A stretch of 64,000 nucleotides of DNA from Alphaproteobacteria bacterium (lineage in GTDB: Bacteria; Pseudomonadota; Alphaproteobacteria; ATCC43930; CGMCC-115725): positions 48,528 to 112,527 of the forward strand of contig JAGWNF010000009.1 in the NCBI GenBank assembly GCA_028871455.1. Direction: 5' to 3'. Shown piece after piece: positions 25,614 to 34,141 of this stretch. Every line of letters starts with the position of its first letter. Position 1 is the first letter of the stretch. The notes beneath the pieces are model-generated. The model was not told where the DNA came from, ran no database searches, and was given only the letters and a program-made list of their open reading frames with translations. The translations under genes and the position numbers were made by a program.

Positions 25614-26090
25614 CTAGGGCCGGACATATGCCCAGCCCGCTTCTTCCAAGCTGACAATCTTCACGATGCCCGAGGGAACGATCCTCGTTCCGGCAACAAA
25701 CGACAGCGGATGCCCCTCACGTTTTTCGATGATCGACTTCGTATTTCCGCAAGCAAAGAACGATATCTGGGGAACGCGATTATGGATGTAGTCCAGAATG
25801 CCGCGCACCGGAGATTTGTCGGCGCGGAACATCGTAATTCCCGGCCCATAAGTAACGAAATCGATTTTCACAGCCTCGTCTTTGCGCTGATAGTATTTAA
25901 TGAGGTTCAGAGCATTGGAGATGGCATGTTTCATCGGCACATCGCTATCTGAGTCGATCTGGAATACGATGCGATGGACATCTAGTTTGCGAGCTTGTGC
26001 CAGCAAAGTTCCGCTGACGCCAAATGCGGCGACGGTAAAGCACATTATCCCGACCTGTAGTCTCCGACGCGTGGTGCGAGTCAAGTTCAT
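25614..26090 (-). CDS. Exported DsrE-family protein
   Basis: 158 residues with a signal peptide (VGIMCFTVAAFGVSGTLLA|QARK) and a DsrE/F-like core: HRIVFQIDSDSDVPMKHAISNALNLIKYY, VKIDFVTYGPGITMF, ISFFACGNTKSIIE. The cysteine in FFACGNT occupies the usual sulfur-carrying place in DsrE folds. It probably handles sulfane sulfur in the periplasm with the rhodanese next door. Confidence 0.78.
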   Translation of the reverse strand: MNLTRTTRRRLQVGIMCFTVAAFGVSGTLLAQARKLDVHRIVFQIDSDSDVPMKHAISNALNLIKYYQRKDEAVKIDFVTYGPGITMFRADKSPVRGILDYIHNRVPQISFFACGNTKSIIEKREGHPLSFVAGTRIVPSGIVKIVSLEEAGWAYVRP

Positions 26091-26160
26091 GGGGCGGTCT
26101 CTCTCCTATGACACCGCGGATCGAGGCTTGCTTTCGGCCTCTGGCCCTGCATGTTCCAGC

Positions 26161-26628
26161 TCAGGCGCGCGAGCCGACTGGCTCTCGGTCCTTGAACGCG
26201 AGACGGCAGAGGCCCCACAGGAACAGGCCGAACAGTAGATGTGGCACGAAGGCGCCGACGATCAGCTTCGGGCTGATAGCGAGCCCCAGGAAGCCCCAGC
26301 CGACGATCGGGAAGAACACGACCAGCACGCCGAGCCATAGGAAGAATGCGAGCACAAGGGCGTTCTTCAGCGTCAGGCTCTCGCGCAGGAAGGCGACGAA
26401 CGCCACTGACCAGAACGTCACGTAAGCCAGATGGAACAGCAGCCCCATCGGCAACGGCAAAGGCCGGCCGAGCACGGTTTCGGCGAAGGCGAGGCCAAGC
26501 GGCTTGGGAAGCGGCGAGATTCCCGATTTCAGCGCCGTGACCATAATGATCGATAGCAAAACGCCGTTGGCGATGCCGACACCAATGGCCTTGCCCCACT
26601 CACGGCTCGAAAGTTTCTGGAGTTCCAT
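26161..26628 (-). CDS. Multi-helix membrane protein of the twin MerR/ECC module, copy 1
   Basis: 155 residues with about five helices. It shares long conserved blocks with the protein at 35781: LAFAETVLGRPLPLPMGLLFH, AYVTFWSV, FFPIVGWG, SPKLI and FVPHLLFGLFLWGL. No named family is recognised. Both copies are the last gene of the same four-gene set, so it likely shares its function, perhaps metal efflux or a membrane scaffold. No charged transport signature is evident. Confidence 0.75.
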   Translation of the reverse strand: MELQKLSSREWGKAIGVGIANGVLLSIIMVTALKSGISPLPKPLGLAFAETVLGRPLPLPMGLLFHLAYVTFWSVAFVAFLRESLTLKNALVLAFFLWLGVLVVFFPIVGWGFLGLAISPKLIVGAFVPHLLFGLFLWGLCRLAFKDREPVGSRA

Positions 26629-27070
26629 TATCAGGCTCCCTTCGTTGTACTGTCTGGCGCGATTGTCCCGCAGGTTGGAGCGCGTCTACCGCGACGGGCG
26701 GCGACGGCGGGATGTAGACGCCTGTGATCGGGCGCTCTGCCGGTGGCAACAAAGAACATCCGACGCCCGCACTGGCCACAGAAGCCTGACTTGAGGCGGC
26801 ATGAGACGCGTCGTCAGCTCTGCAATTGCATTCTCGAAGTCTGTTGAGAGGTATCGGGATGTCTCGCGCCGCCGATAGCCGATAGAGCACGACACCGGCG
26901 CCGACTGAAGCAAAGATCAACAATCCGGCGGCTCCGGCTACGCTCCACGTGATACCGGCTGCAGCAATGATACCGACTAGCGTTGGCAAAATGAGAGGAG
27001 CACAACACGCTGCGCAGGCCGCTAGAGCGGCTGCGCCGCTGATTGCGATCGGGCGAATTGCGCGGTTCAT
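26600..27070 (-). CDS. CC-motif membrane protein, copy 1 (MerT/MerC-like helix)
   Basis: 156 residues. The first helix carries ACAACCAPLILPTLVG, a vicinal cysteine pair placed as in MerT, MerC and MerF mercury importers. A second helix (AGLLIFASVGAGVVLY) follows, then a soluble tail with CNC and GVGC, able to bind metal. Its start overlaps the ECC gene stop (ATGA), and its end overlaps the next gene by 29 bases. The counterpart at 35369 has the same ACAACC helix but a different tail. Confidence 0.7.
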   Translation of the reverse strand: MNRAIRPIAISGAAALAACAACCAPLILPTLVGIIAAAGITWSVAGAAGLLIFASVGAGVVLYRLSAARDIPIPLNRLRECNCRADDASHAASSQASVASAGVGCSLLPPAERPITGVYIPPSPPVAVDALQPAGQSRQTVQRREPDNGTPETFEP

Positions 27071-27459
27071 TGCGCCGCCCGCGGCGTTCGGCCCTCGAAG
27101 GCATCAAAGAGCTGCCGTACGGCCGCTTCGGCATGCTTCGGGGCAGTAACCGTAACGAGGAAACGATCTGGCTCCTTTTCGACATCGAAAACCAGAAAGC
27201 CGCAGCACTCCGATTCCCGCTCGATGAGCTCGTTTACCTTGCCTTCCGCCGATGGGCGATAGCAGAGACGAAGCGCAAGGTCGCTCCGTTCGGACTGGAG
27301 GAGCGCCCGGCGAGCCAGGTCGCTGATCTCCGATAGGCGACTTCCCAAGCTTTCTGGAGGCAATGTACAGGCTGTGGCCGACGAAGCGGTGTTCGGCGCA
27401 GTGCCGCACGTCGGGCAGCATGGGGTGGGATCGGATTGTGAGGGTTTGGCGGTGTTCAT
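27067..27459 (-). CDS. ECC-motif soluble protein, copy 1 (unnamed family)
   Basis: 130 residues. It shares with the protein at 35010 the order ACTL (C31), a helix LxxIxxLxxxAL, a strand LxLxYxP, the signature RExECCxFLxFD (C85, C86), then LxxTxTAPxxA and LFDxF at the end. Copy 1 adds an N-terminal CCPTC. Three conserved cysteines suggest binding of a soft metal such as Hg(II). AGGAGG lies 6 bases ahead of the ATG. It is the first gene after the divergent MerR promoter. No named family or function is known to me. Confidence 0.75.
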   Translation of the reverse strand: MNTAKPSQSDPTPCCPTCGTAPNTASSATACTLPPESLGSRLSEISDLARRALLQSERSDLALRLCYRPSAEGKVNELIERESECCGFLVFDVEKEPDRFLVTVTAPKHAEAAVRQLFDAFEGRTPRAAQ

Positions 27460-27486
27460 TCGGGCCTCCTCGATAACGCTCGACCG

Positions 27487-27517
27487 AATATGGGACTTCA
27501 AGTAACTTGAAGTACAA
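27487..27517 (-). promoter_or_regulatory. MerR-type promoter/operator of module copy 1
   Basis: On the minus strand TTGTAC is followed by a 19-base spacer and CATATT. The spacer is centred on the perfect dyad ACTTCAAGT-A-ACTTGAAGT (27495-27513). The over-long 19-base spacer is the mark of MerR-activated promoters. The spacer matches copy 2 at 18 of 19 positions. Confidence 0.75.
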
Positions 27518-27532
27518 GAGTGGAGCCTTCAT

Positions 27533-27955
27533 ATGACCGATCACGAACCCGTATTTTCTATCGGGGCCCTCGCTGAGGCTGCCGGGGTCTCACCACCGAC
27601 GATCCGCTACTATGAGGAAATCAAGCTGATTCCGCCCGCGCGCCGCAGCGCCGCCGGGCACCGGCATTACACGCGGCAAGATGTCGACCGCCTGACGTTC
27701 ATCCGTCGATGTCGCGACTTCGGCTTCGGACTGGAGCAGATCCGGCTTCTGTCCAGCCTGTCGATCAGCCCGGACAGGGATTGCGTCGAAGTCCGCGACA
27801 TCGCCGCCGAGCATTTGGCGACGGTGCGAGAGAAGGTGGCCGAACTGCGCCGTCTGGAACGGCAGCTCCAGGAGTTCGTTAAGACCTGCAACGCTGTTTG
27901 CTGTGGCGGCCCAGGTCGCGACTGTGTGGCTCTGGCCGAACTCACCTCGGGCTGA
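27533..27955 (+). CDS. MerR-family metalloregulator, module copy 1
   Basis: 140 residues: a MerR HTH ([23 protein letters not shown]), a long dimer helix, and cysteines C60, C84, C119, C123, C124 and C131. The tail CNAVCCGGPGRDC is shaped like CadR/PbrR but with an insertion. It shares C-x3-C-x-GGPG-x-DC with the copy at 34471. It is divergent from the ECC operon, with the dyad at 27495-27513 between them. It probably senses a soft divalent metal. It is not SoxR-like in its cysteine spacing (no CxxCxC). Confidence 0.87.
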   Translation: MTDHEPVFSIGALAEAAGVSPPTIRYYEEIKLIPPARRSAAGHRHYTRQDVDRLTFIRRCRDFGFGLEQIRLLSSLSISPDRDCVEVRDIAAEHLATVREKVAELRRLERQLQEFVKTCNAVCCGGPGRDCVALAELTSG

Positions 27956-28111
27956 TCCCTCGCCGGCGCAAGAGCGAGTCCAACTTCTTTTCGTGGCGAT
28001 CAGCGCCCGCGTTAGGACCCCTCAAACGACCAGCAATCGAAGCGCGAGCGTTCAGAGGTGCTATCCATCGCGTCTGTGAAACTGAAATTTCTTCGTTTGA
28101 GATATGCCATA

Positions 28112-28795
28112 TCATGGCTGCGGCTCGCTGAGATCAGCTTGGCGCAGTTCGGTGCCGAACAGATGGGCGTTCTGGCGCTTGGCCAATGCGAATGCCTCTC
28201 CAAGAGGCAGCAAGACGGACTCTGGATGCTTTGCCTGCCAGCGCTCCGCCGATGCTCGCGACGCGAAGAAGAAGATGAAGTGACAGGCCGACGCCATGAC
28301 TCGATCCGCGGACGTGACATCCCATGCCTGGGGCGGGACCATGGACACCAGAACGCCCGCCGGTTTCACAGTCTCAACACTGTTGGGTGTCACCGTAAGG
28401 CAGACCAATTCATCTGTTTCTGGATCCCGTGACTCGATTTCGGCAGCGTTGCCGAGGAGCTCCGGGATGAACAGACTGTCGAACGCGCACCACGTCCACA
28501 ACCGTCGGTGATCAACGGTGAGTTGATGGTGGGTATGTGCGACCGACAGCCCCCAAAAGCCCTGGATTCGGCCCGCATCAATATGGACGAACGGACTCAA
28601 GGCCGAGTCTTTGGCGAGTGCCTCAGCCGCGTCGACCGATGTGCCTAGGGCACGCGCGAGCTGATCGACGCTGACAGCCTCTCCCCTTGCCAACGCACGC
28701 AGCAGCACCAGGCCAGCTCGTTGCTCTGCGCGAGAAAGCTGCGGGAAGCGGCAGCACGCTGCCTCGCACAATTGATCAACTGTCGTGCGTGTCAT
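28112..28795 (-). CDS. merB: Alkylmercury lyase MerB
   Basis: 227 residues. It cleaves carbon-mercury bonds to release Hg(II) for MerA. The active residues are visible: C103 and D106 (WTWCAFDSLFIPELLG) and C171 (MASACHFIFFFAS), matching C96, D99 and C159 of the known enzyme. The N-terminal winged-helix-like domain (LVLLRALARGEAVSVDQLARALGTSV) is also typical. It lies downstream of the merA genes on the minus strand, consistent with one broad-spectrum mercury operon, although the gap ahead contains a merA relic. Confidence 0.93.
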   Translation of the reverse strand: MTRTTVDQLCEAACCRFPQLSRAEQRAGLVLLRALARGEAVSVDQLARALGTSVDAAEALAKDSALSPFVHIDAGRIQGFWGLSVAHTHHQLTVDHRRLWTWCAFDSLFIPELLGNAAEIESRDPETDELVCLTVTPNSVETVKPAGVLVSMVPPQAWDVTSADRVMASACHFIFFFASRASAERWQAKHPESVLLPLGEAFALAKRQNAHLFGTELRQADLSEPQP

Positions 28796-28928
28796 GACGA
28801 TCGTCTCCTTTCACGCTTGAACTTCTCCGTCATCGCGTCCGTCTGAATATCCTTCTACGCCAAGGCCGCCATGTGACCGCACTTTGATAGCTGCGTTCGG
28901 CAAGAAATTCGCCCGGCTGGCTGCGTTG

Positions 28929-28998
28929 CTAGGCAGCGCAGCAGGACAGCTCGGCAATGCCTTTGGCGAAAGCGCGCAGCCAGTTTCAACTCGTCCAT
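28929..28998 (-). pseudogene. merA: Detached MerA C-terminal tail relic
   Basis: From an ATG at 28998 the minus strand reads MDELKLAA. After a two-base loss in a GC run it continues AFAKGIAELSCCAA and stop. This equals the MerA C-terminus (GLKLAAQTF...LSCCAG at 30499). It lies just after the stop of the flavoprotein at 29007 with GGGAG ahead of the ATG. It is too short to be an enzyme and is probably a leftover of a second merA. Confidence 0.6.
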
Positions 28999-29006
28999 CG
29001 GCTCCC

Positions 29007-30353
29007 TTACAGCATGGATCCGATGTCCGATGCCCCGGTGGGATAGGCGAACATGGTTGTCTTGAGTTGCTCTGCCGTGAGCCCATGACGGATAGCGAGC
29101 GCGAAGAGGTTAATCACTTCCTCCGCATGCGGCCCTACCACATGCGCACCTAGTACGAGGTCTGTCTCATCCTCCACGAGCACCTTGAAACCGTAGACCT
29201 TCTCTGCCGCTTGGCGCGCAGTAAACCAGCTCTCGGTACGCTCGCTCTTCATCCGGAATTTCAGCCGCTTTCGCTGTGCCTCGGCCTCGGTCAGCCCGAC
29301 GGCGGCGATTGGCGGAATGGTGAAGGCGACGCTCGGCACGCCTTCGTAATTGGGCTTGTGCTTATTGCCCTCGAGAAGGTTTGCGGCCACCACTTTCGCA
29401 TCATGGCTCGAAACAGGAGTGAGCGGCGGCCCCATCTGCGCAGCGTCGCCGGCGGCATAGACCGCCGGATTGGACACGCTCTGCAAGTGCTCGTTCAGGA
29501 TGAGCCGTCCGTCCTCGTGCTTCACACCACCGCTGTCCAGATCCAGGTCGGTGAGAGCCGGCTTGCGTCCGGCCGCATGCACCACGAGATCGGCGTCCAC
29601 GCTCATCTCGCCGTTCGTCTCCCTGGCAGTGACTCGGTAGCCATTTTCCGTTTTCTCGACCGATGTGACTTTCGCCTCCGTTCGGACATCGATGCCAAGT
29701 CCGCGGAACTTGTCCATCAGCCAGCCGACGAGATCAGGATCGAAATGCTTCAACATGCGCTCGCCGTGCTGCAGGATCGTCACCTTCGCTCCGGCACGAG
29801 CGGCGATATGCGAAAACTCCGCCGCGATGTAGCCGCCACCGACGAGCACGATCCGTTTCGATAGCGTCTCGATCTCAAGGAAACCCTCATTGTCGATCAG
29901 GTGCTCCTCGCCTGGGATGCCGAGCCGCATCGGCTCCGCGCCGACCGCGATCAGGATGTGGCCGGCTTCAAGCGCCCGGCCCTCGATGTCGAGGGATTTT
30001 GGACCGGTAAACCGTGCACGACCGTGGAAGGTGTCGATGCCCTTTTCCGCGTAGAGCTGCTCGTGCTTCTTCGGGACCGGATCGGTGAAGCTGCGCTTGA
30101 ACGCGAGAAGACCGGGCCACTCCAGATGCGTGGTCCCTTCGACGCCATGCCCCTTCATGCGCCAGGCGTGATCCGCCGCATCAGCGCCGCCGATCATCAT
30201 CTTTTTCGGATCGCAACCCCGGAGTGCGCAGGTGCCGCCGAAGGGTCGAAAATCCACCACGGCCACGCTCCATCCCGCGGAGCGAACGCGCATGCCGGCG
30301 ACTATAGCCGCCGTTCCCGTTCCAATGATCGCCAGATCGTAGTTTCTGGGCAT
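29007..30353 (-). CDS. Glutathione reductase/MerA-like flavoprotein
   Basis: 448 residues; the ATG at 30353 has AAGGAG upstream (the frame extends further without a site). It has an FAD-binding IIGTGTAAIVAG, a redox pair C42/C47 (GGTCALRGCDPKK), an NAD(P)H site IVLVGGGYIAAEF and VYAAGDAAQMG. The usual C-terminal HPT..E active-site base is replaced by FAYPTGASDIG, so it may not act as a standard disulfide reductase. It lacks the MerA tail CC, but a tail relic follows. It lies between merA and merB. Confidence 0.87.
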   Translation of the reverse strand: MPRNYDLAIIGTGTAAIVAGMRVRSAGWSVAVVDFRPFGGTCALRGCDPKKMMIGGADAADHAWRMKGHGVEGTTHLEWPGLLAFKRSFTDPVPKKHEQLYAEKGIDTFHGRARFTGPKSLDIEGRALEAGHILIAVGAEPMRLGIPGEEHLIDNEGFLEIETLSKRIVLVGGGYIAAEFSHIAARAGAKVTILQHGERMLKHFDPDLVGWLMDKFRGLGIDVRTEAKVTSVEKTENGYRVTARETNGEMSVDADLVVHAAGRKPALTDLDLDSGGVKHEDGRLILNEHLQSVSNPAVYAAGDAAQMGPPLTPVSSHDAKVVAANLLEGNKHKPNYEGVPSVAFTIPPIAAVGLTEAEAQRKRLKFRMKSERTESWFTARQAAEKVYGFKVLVEDETDLVLGAHVVGPHAEEVINLFALAIRHGLTAEQLKTTMFAYPTGASDIGSML

Positions 30354-30498
30354 TGAGAGGCTCCTTTTTTCGCAGGCTCCGGAGCGCAGAGGCGCGACCG
30401 TCCGGCTGGACGCGCGGCCGAGACTCGCAAAAGCGACTGTCGCGGCCAGCATGCGCCGGAGCGTACGGCGAATGCACGCAAACCCCGCAGACCGAGAT

Positions 30499-31917
30499 TC
30501 ATCCGGCGCAGCAGGAAAGCTTGGCCACGTCCCTCTCAAAGGTCTGGGCAGCGAGCTTCAGCCCTTCGACTGTGGTCAGATAAGGGAAGATCGTCGCGCC
30601 GAGTTCCTGCACGGTCATGCCGTGCTTGATGGCAAGCGCCGCTGTCTGGATAGAATCGGCACCCTCGGGCGCGAGGATGTGCGCCCCGAGCAACTTACCG
30701 CCCTTGGCCTCGGCGACGAGTTTGATCAGCCCCCGCGTGTCGCGCGCCGCAAGCGCGCGCGGCACCGCTGTGAGCGGCAGGACCGACACGCGCGTTTCAT
30801 ATCCTGCAGCACGGGCCGCCGCTTCGGTCAGTCCGACACTTGCCACCTGCGGATCGGTGAAGACAACAGCCGGCATTGCCGTATGATCGTAGTGCAGGCT
30901 GTCGCCATTGAGCGCATTCCTGGCGGCAAGCTTAGCGCCGTAGGCTGCCATATAGACAAACTGATCGCGGCCGGTCACGTCGCCCGCCGCATAGATGCTG
31001 GGCCGCGTCGTACGCATCCGATCGTCCACCTTGATCGCCCCATTCGGCTCTTGGAAAACTCCGGCGGCCTCGAGACCAAGGTCTTCGACATTGGGAGCAC
31101 GACCCGTTGCGAGCAAGAGTCTCTCGGCGGCGAGCGTCTCGTTGCGGCCCTCGCGGGTCACGACAAGAGAAACACCGAGGTCGGTTTTTTCGATGCGCCG
31201 ATACGCAAGGCCGCATTTCAGCGTGATACCTTCATTGCGCAGATATCCTGAGAGAGCCTCGGCGATTTCGGGTTCCGACGTGGGAAGGATGCGGCTGCGG
31301 CAAACGATCGTGACCGCCACGCCCATTCGGGAAAACATCTGCGCCAACTCTACGCCGATATAGCCACCACCGATGACGAGCAGCGACTTCGGCAGCGCTT
31401 CCAGTGACAAGGCTGTCGTGCTGGTCAGATAGTCAATGTCATCGATACCGGAAATTGCAGGTACGGCAGGCCGTGCCCCTGTTGCAATCACGATACGGCT
31501 TGTCGCAATGAGTTTGCCGTCAACCGTAACGCCATCGTCTGCCAGCCGGGCCTGCCCCTCGATATAAGTGATATTGTTGTAGGTAGGCAGCAGGTCGGCG
31601 TATTTCGACTGGCGAAGGCCTGCCACCAGATCGTCCTTCTGGCGCACGGTTGCGCGCCAATCGTCGGCATGTGCCTTGGCGCTGATCCCTGCAAAACGGC
31701 GGGCAGCGCCTGCCTGATGCAGCGTTTCAGCGGCGCGGATCAGCGTCTTTGACGGTACGCAGCCGATGTTAACGCACGTGCCGCCGAGGGTGCCGTGGCC
31801 GATCAGCGCGACATGCGCGCCTTGTTCGGCCGCCGCGATCGCCGCCGAGAAGCCGGCCGAGCCGGCGCCGATGACGGCAAGGTCGTAGGCGGCCCCCTTT
31901 GCGCAACAATCGCTCAT
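30499..31917 (-). CDS. merA: Mercuric reductase MerA
   Basis: 472 residues. It reduces Hg(II) to Hg(0) with NADPH in the cytoplasm. It has the FAD motif AVIGAGSAGFSAA, the redox pair C48/C53 (GGTCVNIGCVPSK), the NADPH site LVIGGGYIGVELAQ, and the C-terminal LSCCAG whose two cysteines (C469, C470) deliver Hg to the active site of the partner subunit. The N-terminal HMA domain of long MerA forms is absent; only a short CC (SDCCAKG) remains. It is followed on the same strand by the flavoprotein and merB genes. Confidence 0.96.
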   Translation of the reverse strand: MSDCCAKGAAYDLAVIGAGSAGFSAAIAAAEQGAHVALIGHGTLGGTCVNIGCVPSKTLIRAAETLHQAGAARRFAGISAKAHADDWRATVRQKDDLVAGLRQSKYADLLPTYNNITYIEGQARLADDGVTVDGKLIATSRIVIATGARPAVPAISGIDDIDYLTSTTALSLEALPKSLLVIGGGYIGVELAQMFSRMGVAVTIVCRSRILPTSEPEIAEALSGYLRNEGITLKCGLAYRRIEKTDLGVSLVVTREGRNETLAAERLLLATGRAPNVEDLGLEAAGVFQEPNGAIKVDDRMRTTRPSIYAAGDVTGRDQFVYMAAYGAKLAARNALNGDSLHYDHTAMPAVVFTDPQVASVGLTEAAARAAGYETRVSVLPLTAVPRALAARDTRGLIKLVAEAKGGKLLGAHILAPEGADSIQTAALAIKHGMTVQELGATIFPYLTTVEGLKLAAQTFERDVAKLSCCAG

Positions 31918-31921
31918 CGCG

Positions 31922-32281
31922 TCAGCCCCTGTTTTTCGTAATCAGTGTTTCGCAGTAGCCGTCGGTTCTGACTCGGCGGCGAACGAGGCCGAACGCGATG
32001 ACACCAAGGCCGACGAACAACAAAAGTGGCAGCACCCAATAAGCGCCTGCGAGCCACGCGCCGAGACCTGCGGCCGGCAACAGCACCGCCAATACCGGCG
32101 TCGCGCAGCAGAGCGCTGCAAGAACCACCCCGACGAGGCCGATCCCGATCAGCGTGCGTTGCTGCTCCTCGGCGGCTGAGGATTCTGGATTGAAGGAGCG
32201 ATTAACGTCGGCGCTAACCGACTCGATGGTAATGGTCGGCCGCTTGACGCTTTCGGAACGCTTTGCCTCGATCATCTCCAT
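31922..32281 (-). CDS. merF: Mercury transporter MerF
   Basis: 119 residues with an N-terminal extension of about 40. The core equals MerF: a first helix with vicinal C58-C59 (LVGVVLAALCCATPVLAVLLPAAG), a second helix (VLPLLLFVGLGVIAFGLV) and a cytoplasmic cysteine C110 near the end. It imports Hg(II) for reduction by MerA, whose gene starts 4 bases downstream. An AAAGGA lies ahead of the first ATG (32281); a second ATG two codons later is also possible. Confidence 0.88.
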   Translation of the reverse strand: MEMIEAKRSESVKRPTITIESVSADVNRSFNPESSAAEEQQRTLIGIGLVGVVLAALCCATPVLAVLLPAAGLGAWLAGAYWVLPLLLFVGLGVIAFGLVRRRVRTDGYCETLITKNRG

Positions 32282-32883
32282 TCCTTTACGGTCGTATCGG
32301 CCTCGGCCTCACAACAGGCATGTACATCCTCTCGCTGCGTCCTTGTCGAAGCGGCAGGGGGACGATAGGAGCAGGACAGCAAGCGCCGCGCGTTGCCGTA
32401 GAGACCCCACGCCATCAGCGCTATGGCGATGCCGTAAATCTCCGATTCATGCGTCGCGATGAACCCCTGGATCGGAACGCCGAACGATCCCGCCGCCGGC
32501 AGAACCGCCGCGATCGCGGCGATCGTTAAGGGCAACACGGGTGAACAGCAGAGCAAAGGCGGAAGAGTCGCAAGAATGGCACCCAGCGCACTGCCCGCAG
32601 GCTTCGCGCCCGACCCCCTGCGAAATCCATGCACGCCCAAAGCCAGCGTGAGTGCGAGGAGTAACGCCATCACGAGCGCGAGCGCGAAGGTCCCGAGCGT
32701 CAGGAAGCGCAGCGAGACCAGTCCGATCATGCCGCCGGTGTAGGTCGCGGGCAAAATCATCGCGTACAAGATCGCAAAGAGCAGGAAGACGGCCCCTGTT
32801 CCCATCCTGGCTCGATGGGACGCCAGCGCTATCCCCAAGGCCCGGGGCACGCTGAGCGCCCGGTCGTACAGCGTCTCGGTCAT
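32272..32883 (-). CDS. CC-motif multi-helix membrane protein of the mer operon
   Basis: 203 residues with five or six helices. One helix carries a vicinal pair (TLPPLLCCSPVLPLTIAA), as in mercury importers, and the C-terminus has HACCEAEADTT. Its start overlaps the thioredoxin gene stop (ATGA), and its end overlaps merF. It resembles no named transporter closely and is probably another Hg(II) importer or a relative of MerT, by position and cysteines. Confidence 0.75.
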   Translation of the reverse strand: MTETLYDRALSVPRALGIALASHRARMGTGAVFLLFAILYAMILPATYTGGMIGLVSLRFLTLGTFALALVMALLLALTLALGVHGFRRGSGAKPAGSALGAILATLPPLLCCSPVLPLTIAAIAAVLPAAGSFGVPIQGFIATHESEIYGIAIALMAWGLYGNARRLLSCSYRPPAASTRTQREDVHACCEAEADTTVKEWR

Positions 32884-33479
32884 GATTTTTCCTGGGCCTT
32901 GATGAATTTTTCGATCTTGTCGAACGTCGCGGACGGGGCCGACGAGATCACGGCGATCTGGCCGTCCGGTCCGATCAGGTGATAGACGTCGACGTAGTGA
33001 TGGGGATTGTAAAGTTTGAACAGCGCCTCCGTGTCCTCGCCGATGATGAAGTGGGAGTCGTGAAGCAGGACCGGGGCGTTCGCCGCGACGAATTTCTCCA
33101 TGTCGACGCCCGGATATCCACCATTCTTGTAATCCCGCAGAACGATGACTTTGAGATTGGAGGCATCGATCATGGCCTGCTTTTGCGCCATCGTTTGCAG
33201 TCCGACGGCACAGCTTCCGCACCACGTGGCGACCTGCCACAGCATGATCGGCTGACCCTTGAACGATTGCAGATTGACTTGCTTGCCGTGGGCGAGGAAC
33301 GGCGCGTCGCCGGCACGTTCATTGGAGGGCGCCGGCGCGTTCATGGGGGCCATCGTGCCCTTGGGTCCCGCCCAAGCTGGCGGCGCGACGGCGGCAAGTG
33401 CCACAAAGGCAGCGGCGAGGCCTCCTATGGCGAGCGCTGCAAGCTTCGGGTTCGTCATCATCTTCTTCTGTCCAGGCAT
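32880..33479 (-). CDS. Exported thioredoxin-fold protein of the mer operon
   Basis: 199 residues: a signal peptide (LAALAIGGLAAAFVALAAVAPPAWA|GPKG), then a TlpA-like domain with the active-site pair C87/C90 (MLWQVATWCGSCAVGLQTM) and the substrate-loop region HHYVDVYHLIGPDGQIAVI. It is the first gene of the mer operon after the divergent merR. It may keep mercury-transport cysteines reduced in the periplasm (inferred). Such proteins are not part of classical Tn21-type operons. Confidence 0.82.
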   Translation of the reverse strand: MPGQKKMMTNPKLAALAIGGLAAAFVALAAVAPPAWAGPKGTMAPMNAPAPSNERAGDAPFLAHGKQVNLQSFKGQPIMLWQVATWCGSCAVGLQTMAQKQAMIDASNLKVIVLRDYKNGGYPGVDMEKFVAANAPVLLHDSHFIIGEDTEALFKLYNPHHYVDVYHLIGPDGQIAVISSAPSATFDKIEKFIKAQEKS

Positions 33480-33536
33480 TCTGTTATCGATCCTCCGATC
33501 CGGTGTGATGGCTTGTAGAGCTTGCGATTGGAGCGT

Positions 33537-33567
33537 AGGCTAAACTCTGTACTAACTACAGGATCAA
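33537..33567 (-). promoter_or_regulatory. MerR-type promoter/operator of the mer operon
   Basis: On the minus strand TTGATC, a 19-base spacer and TAGCCT. The spacer contains the dyad CTGTA-CTAAC-TACAG (33547-33561). It lies between the divergent merR and the thioredoxin gene. Confidence 0.65.
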
Positions 33568-33577
33568 GAGGGTTTTT

Positions 33578-33994
33578 ATGGTGCAGATTCAGGCATCTGC
33601 GAGGGCTCTGAAGAGAGGCGAGCTTGCCCAGCGCACCGGCTGCAACCTGGAGACCATCCGCTATTACGAAAAGGTCGGTTTGCTTCCGGCCCCGCCACGT
33701 GCGGCGAACGGCCATCGAATTTATGACGCCGCACATCAGCAACGGCTGCGCTTCATCCTGCGCGGGCGCGCCCTCGGGTTTGACATCGTGGAAATCCGCG
33801 GCCTCCTCGCGCTGATGGATGGTGGCCACCAGACCTGTGCCGAAGTAAAAGCCCGCACCGATCGGCACCTGGCCGACATTCGCGCCAAGATCGCCGATCT
33901 GCAGCGCATGGCGCGTGTGCTGACGCGAACCTCAGCGCAGTGCTCTGGCGACATGGTGCCGGAGTGCCCGATCATCGAAGCGCTCGCCTCGTGA
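33578..33994 (+). CDS. merR: Mercury-type MerR regulator
   Basis: 138 residues. The HTH (KRGELAQRTGCNLETIRYYEKVGLL) is followed by the dimer helix and three cysteines C87, C122 and C130 (QTCAEVK and SAQCSGDMVPECPI). MerR binds Hg(II) through three cysteines placed in this way; the last gap is 8 rather than 9 residues, so the exact metal is not certain. It is divergent from the mer operon with the dyad between them. Confidence 0.88.
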   Translation: MVQIQASARALKRGELAQRTGCNLETIRYYEKVGLLPAPPRAANGHRIYDAAHQQRLRFILRGRALGFDIVEIRGLLALMDGGHQTCAEVKARTDRHLADIRAKIADLQRMARVLTRTSAQCSGDMVPECPIIEALAS

Positions 33995-34141
33995 GCAAGG
34001 GCGGTGTCGGCGTGTCGAACGGCGCGCCCAACGGCGAAAGTTAAAGATTGCGCCGAAGATTCGCTTCCGGATAGGTGCGGCTTGATTCAAAAGGCCGCAG
34101 AAGCAACCTTCACCAGAATGAGGCGGGACCGGAATCGTCGG

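Noticed and set aside
32272..33240. Extended start for the CC membrane protein of the mer operon
   Set aside because: The extra 119 codons lie inside the thioredoxin gene in another frame; the ATG at 32883 overlaps that gene's stop in the usual ATGA manner.
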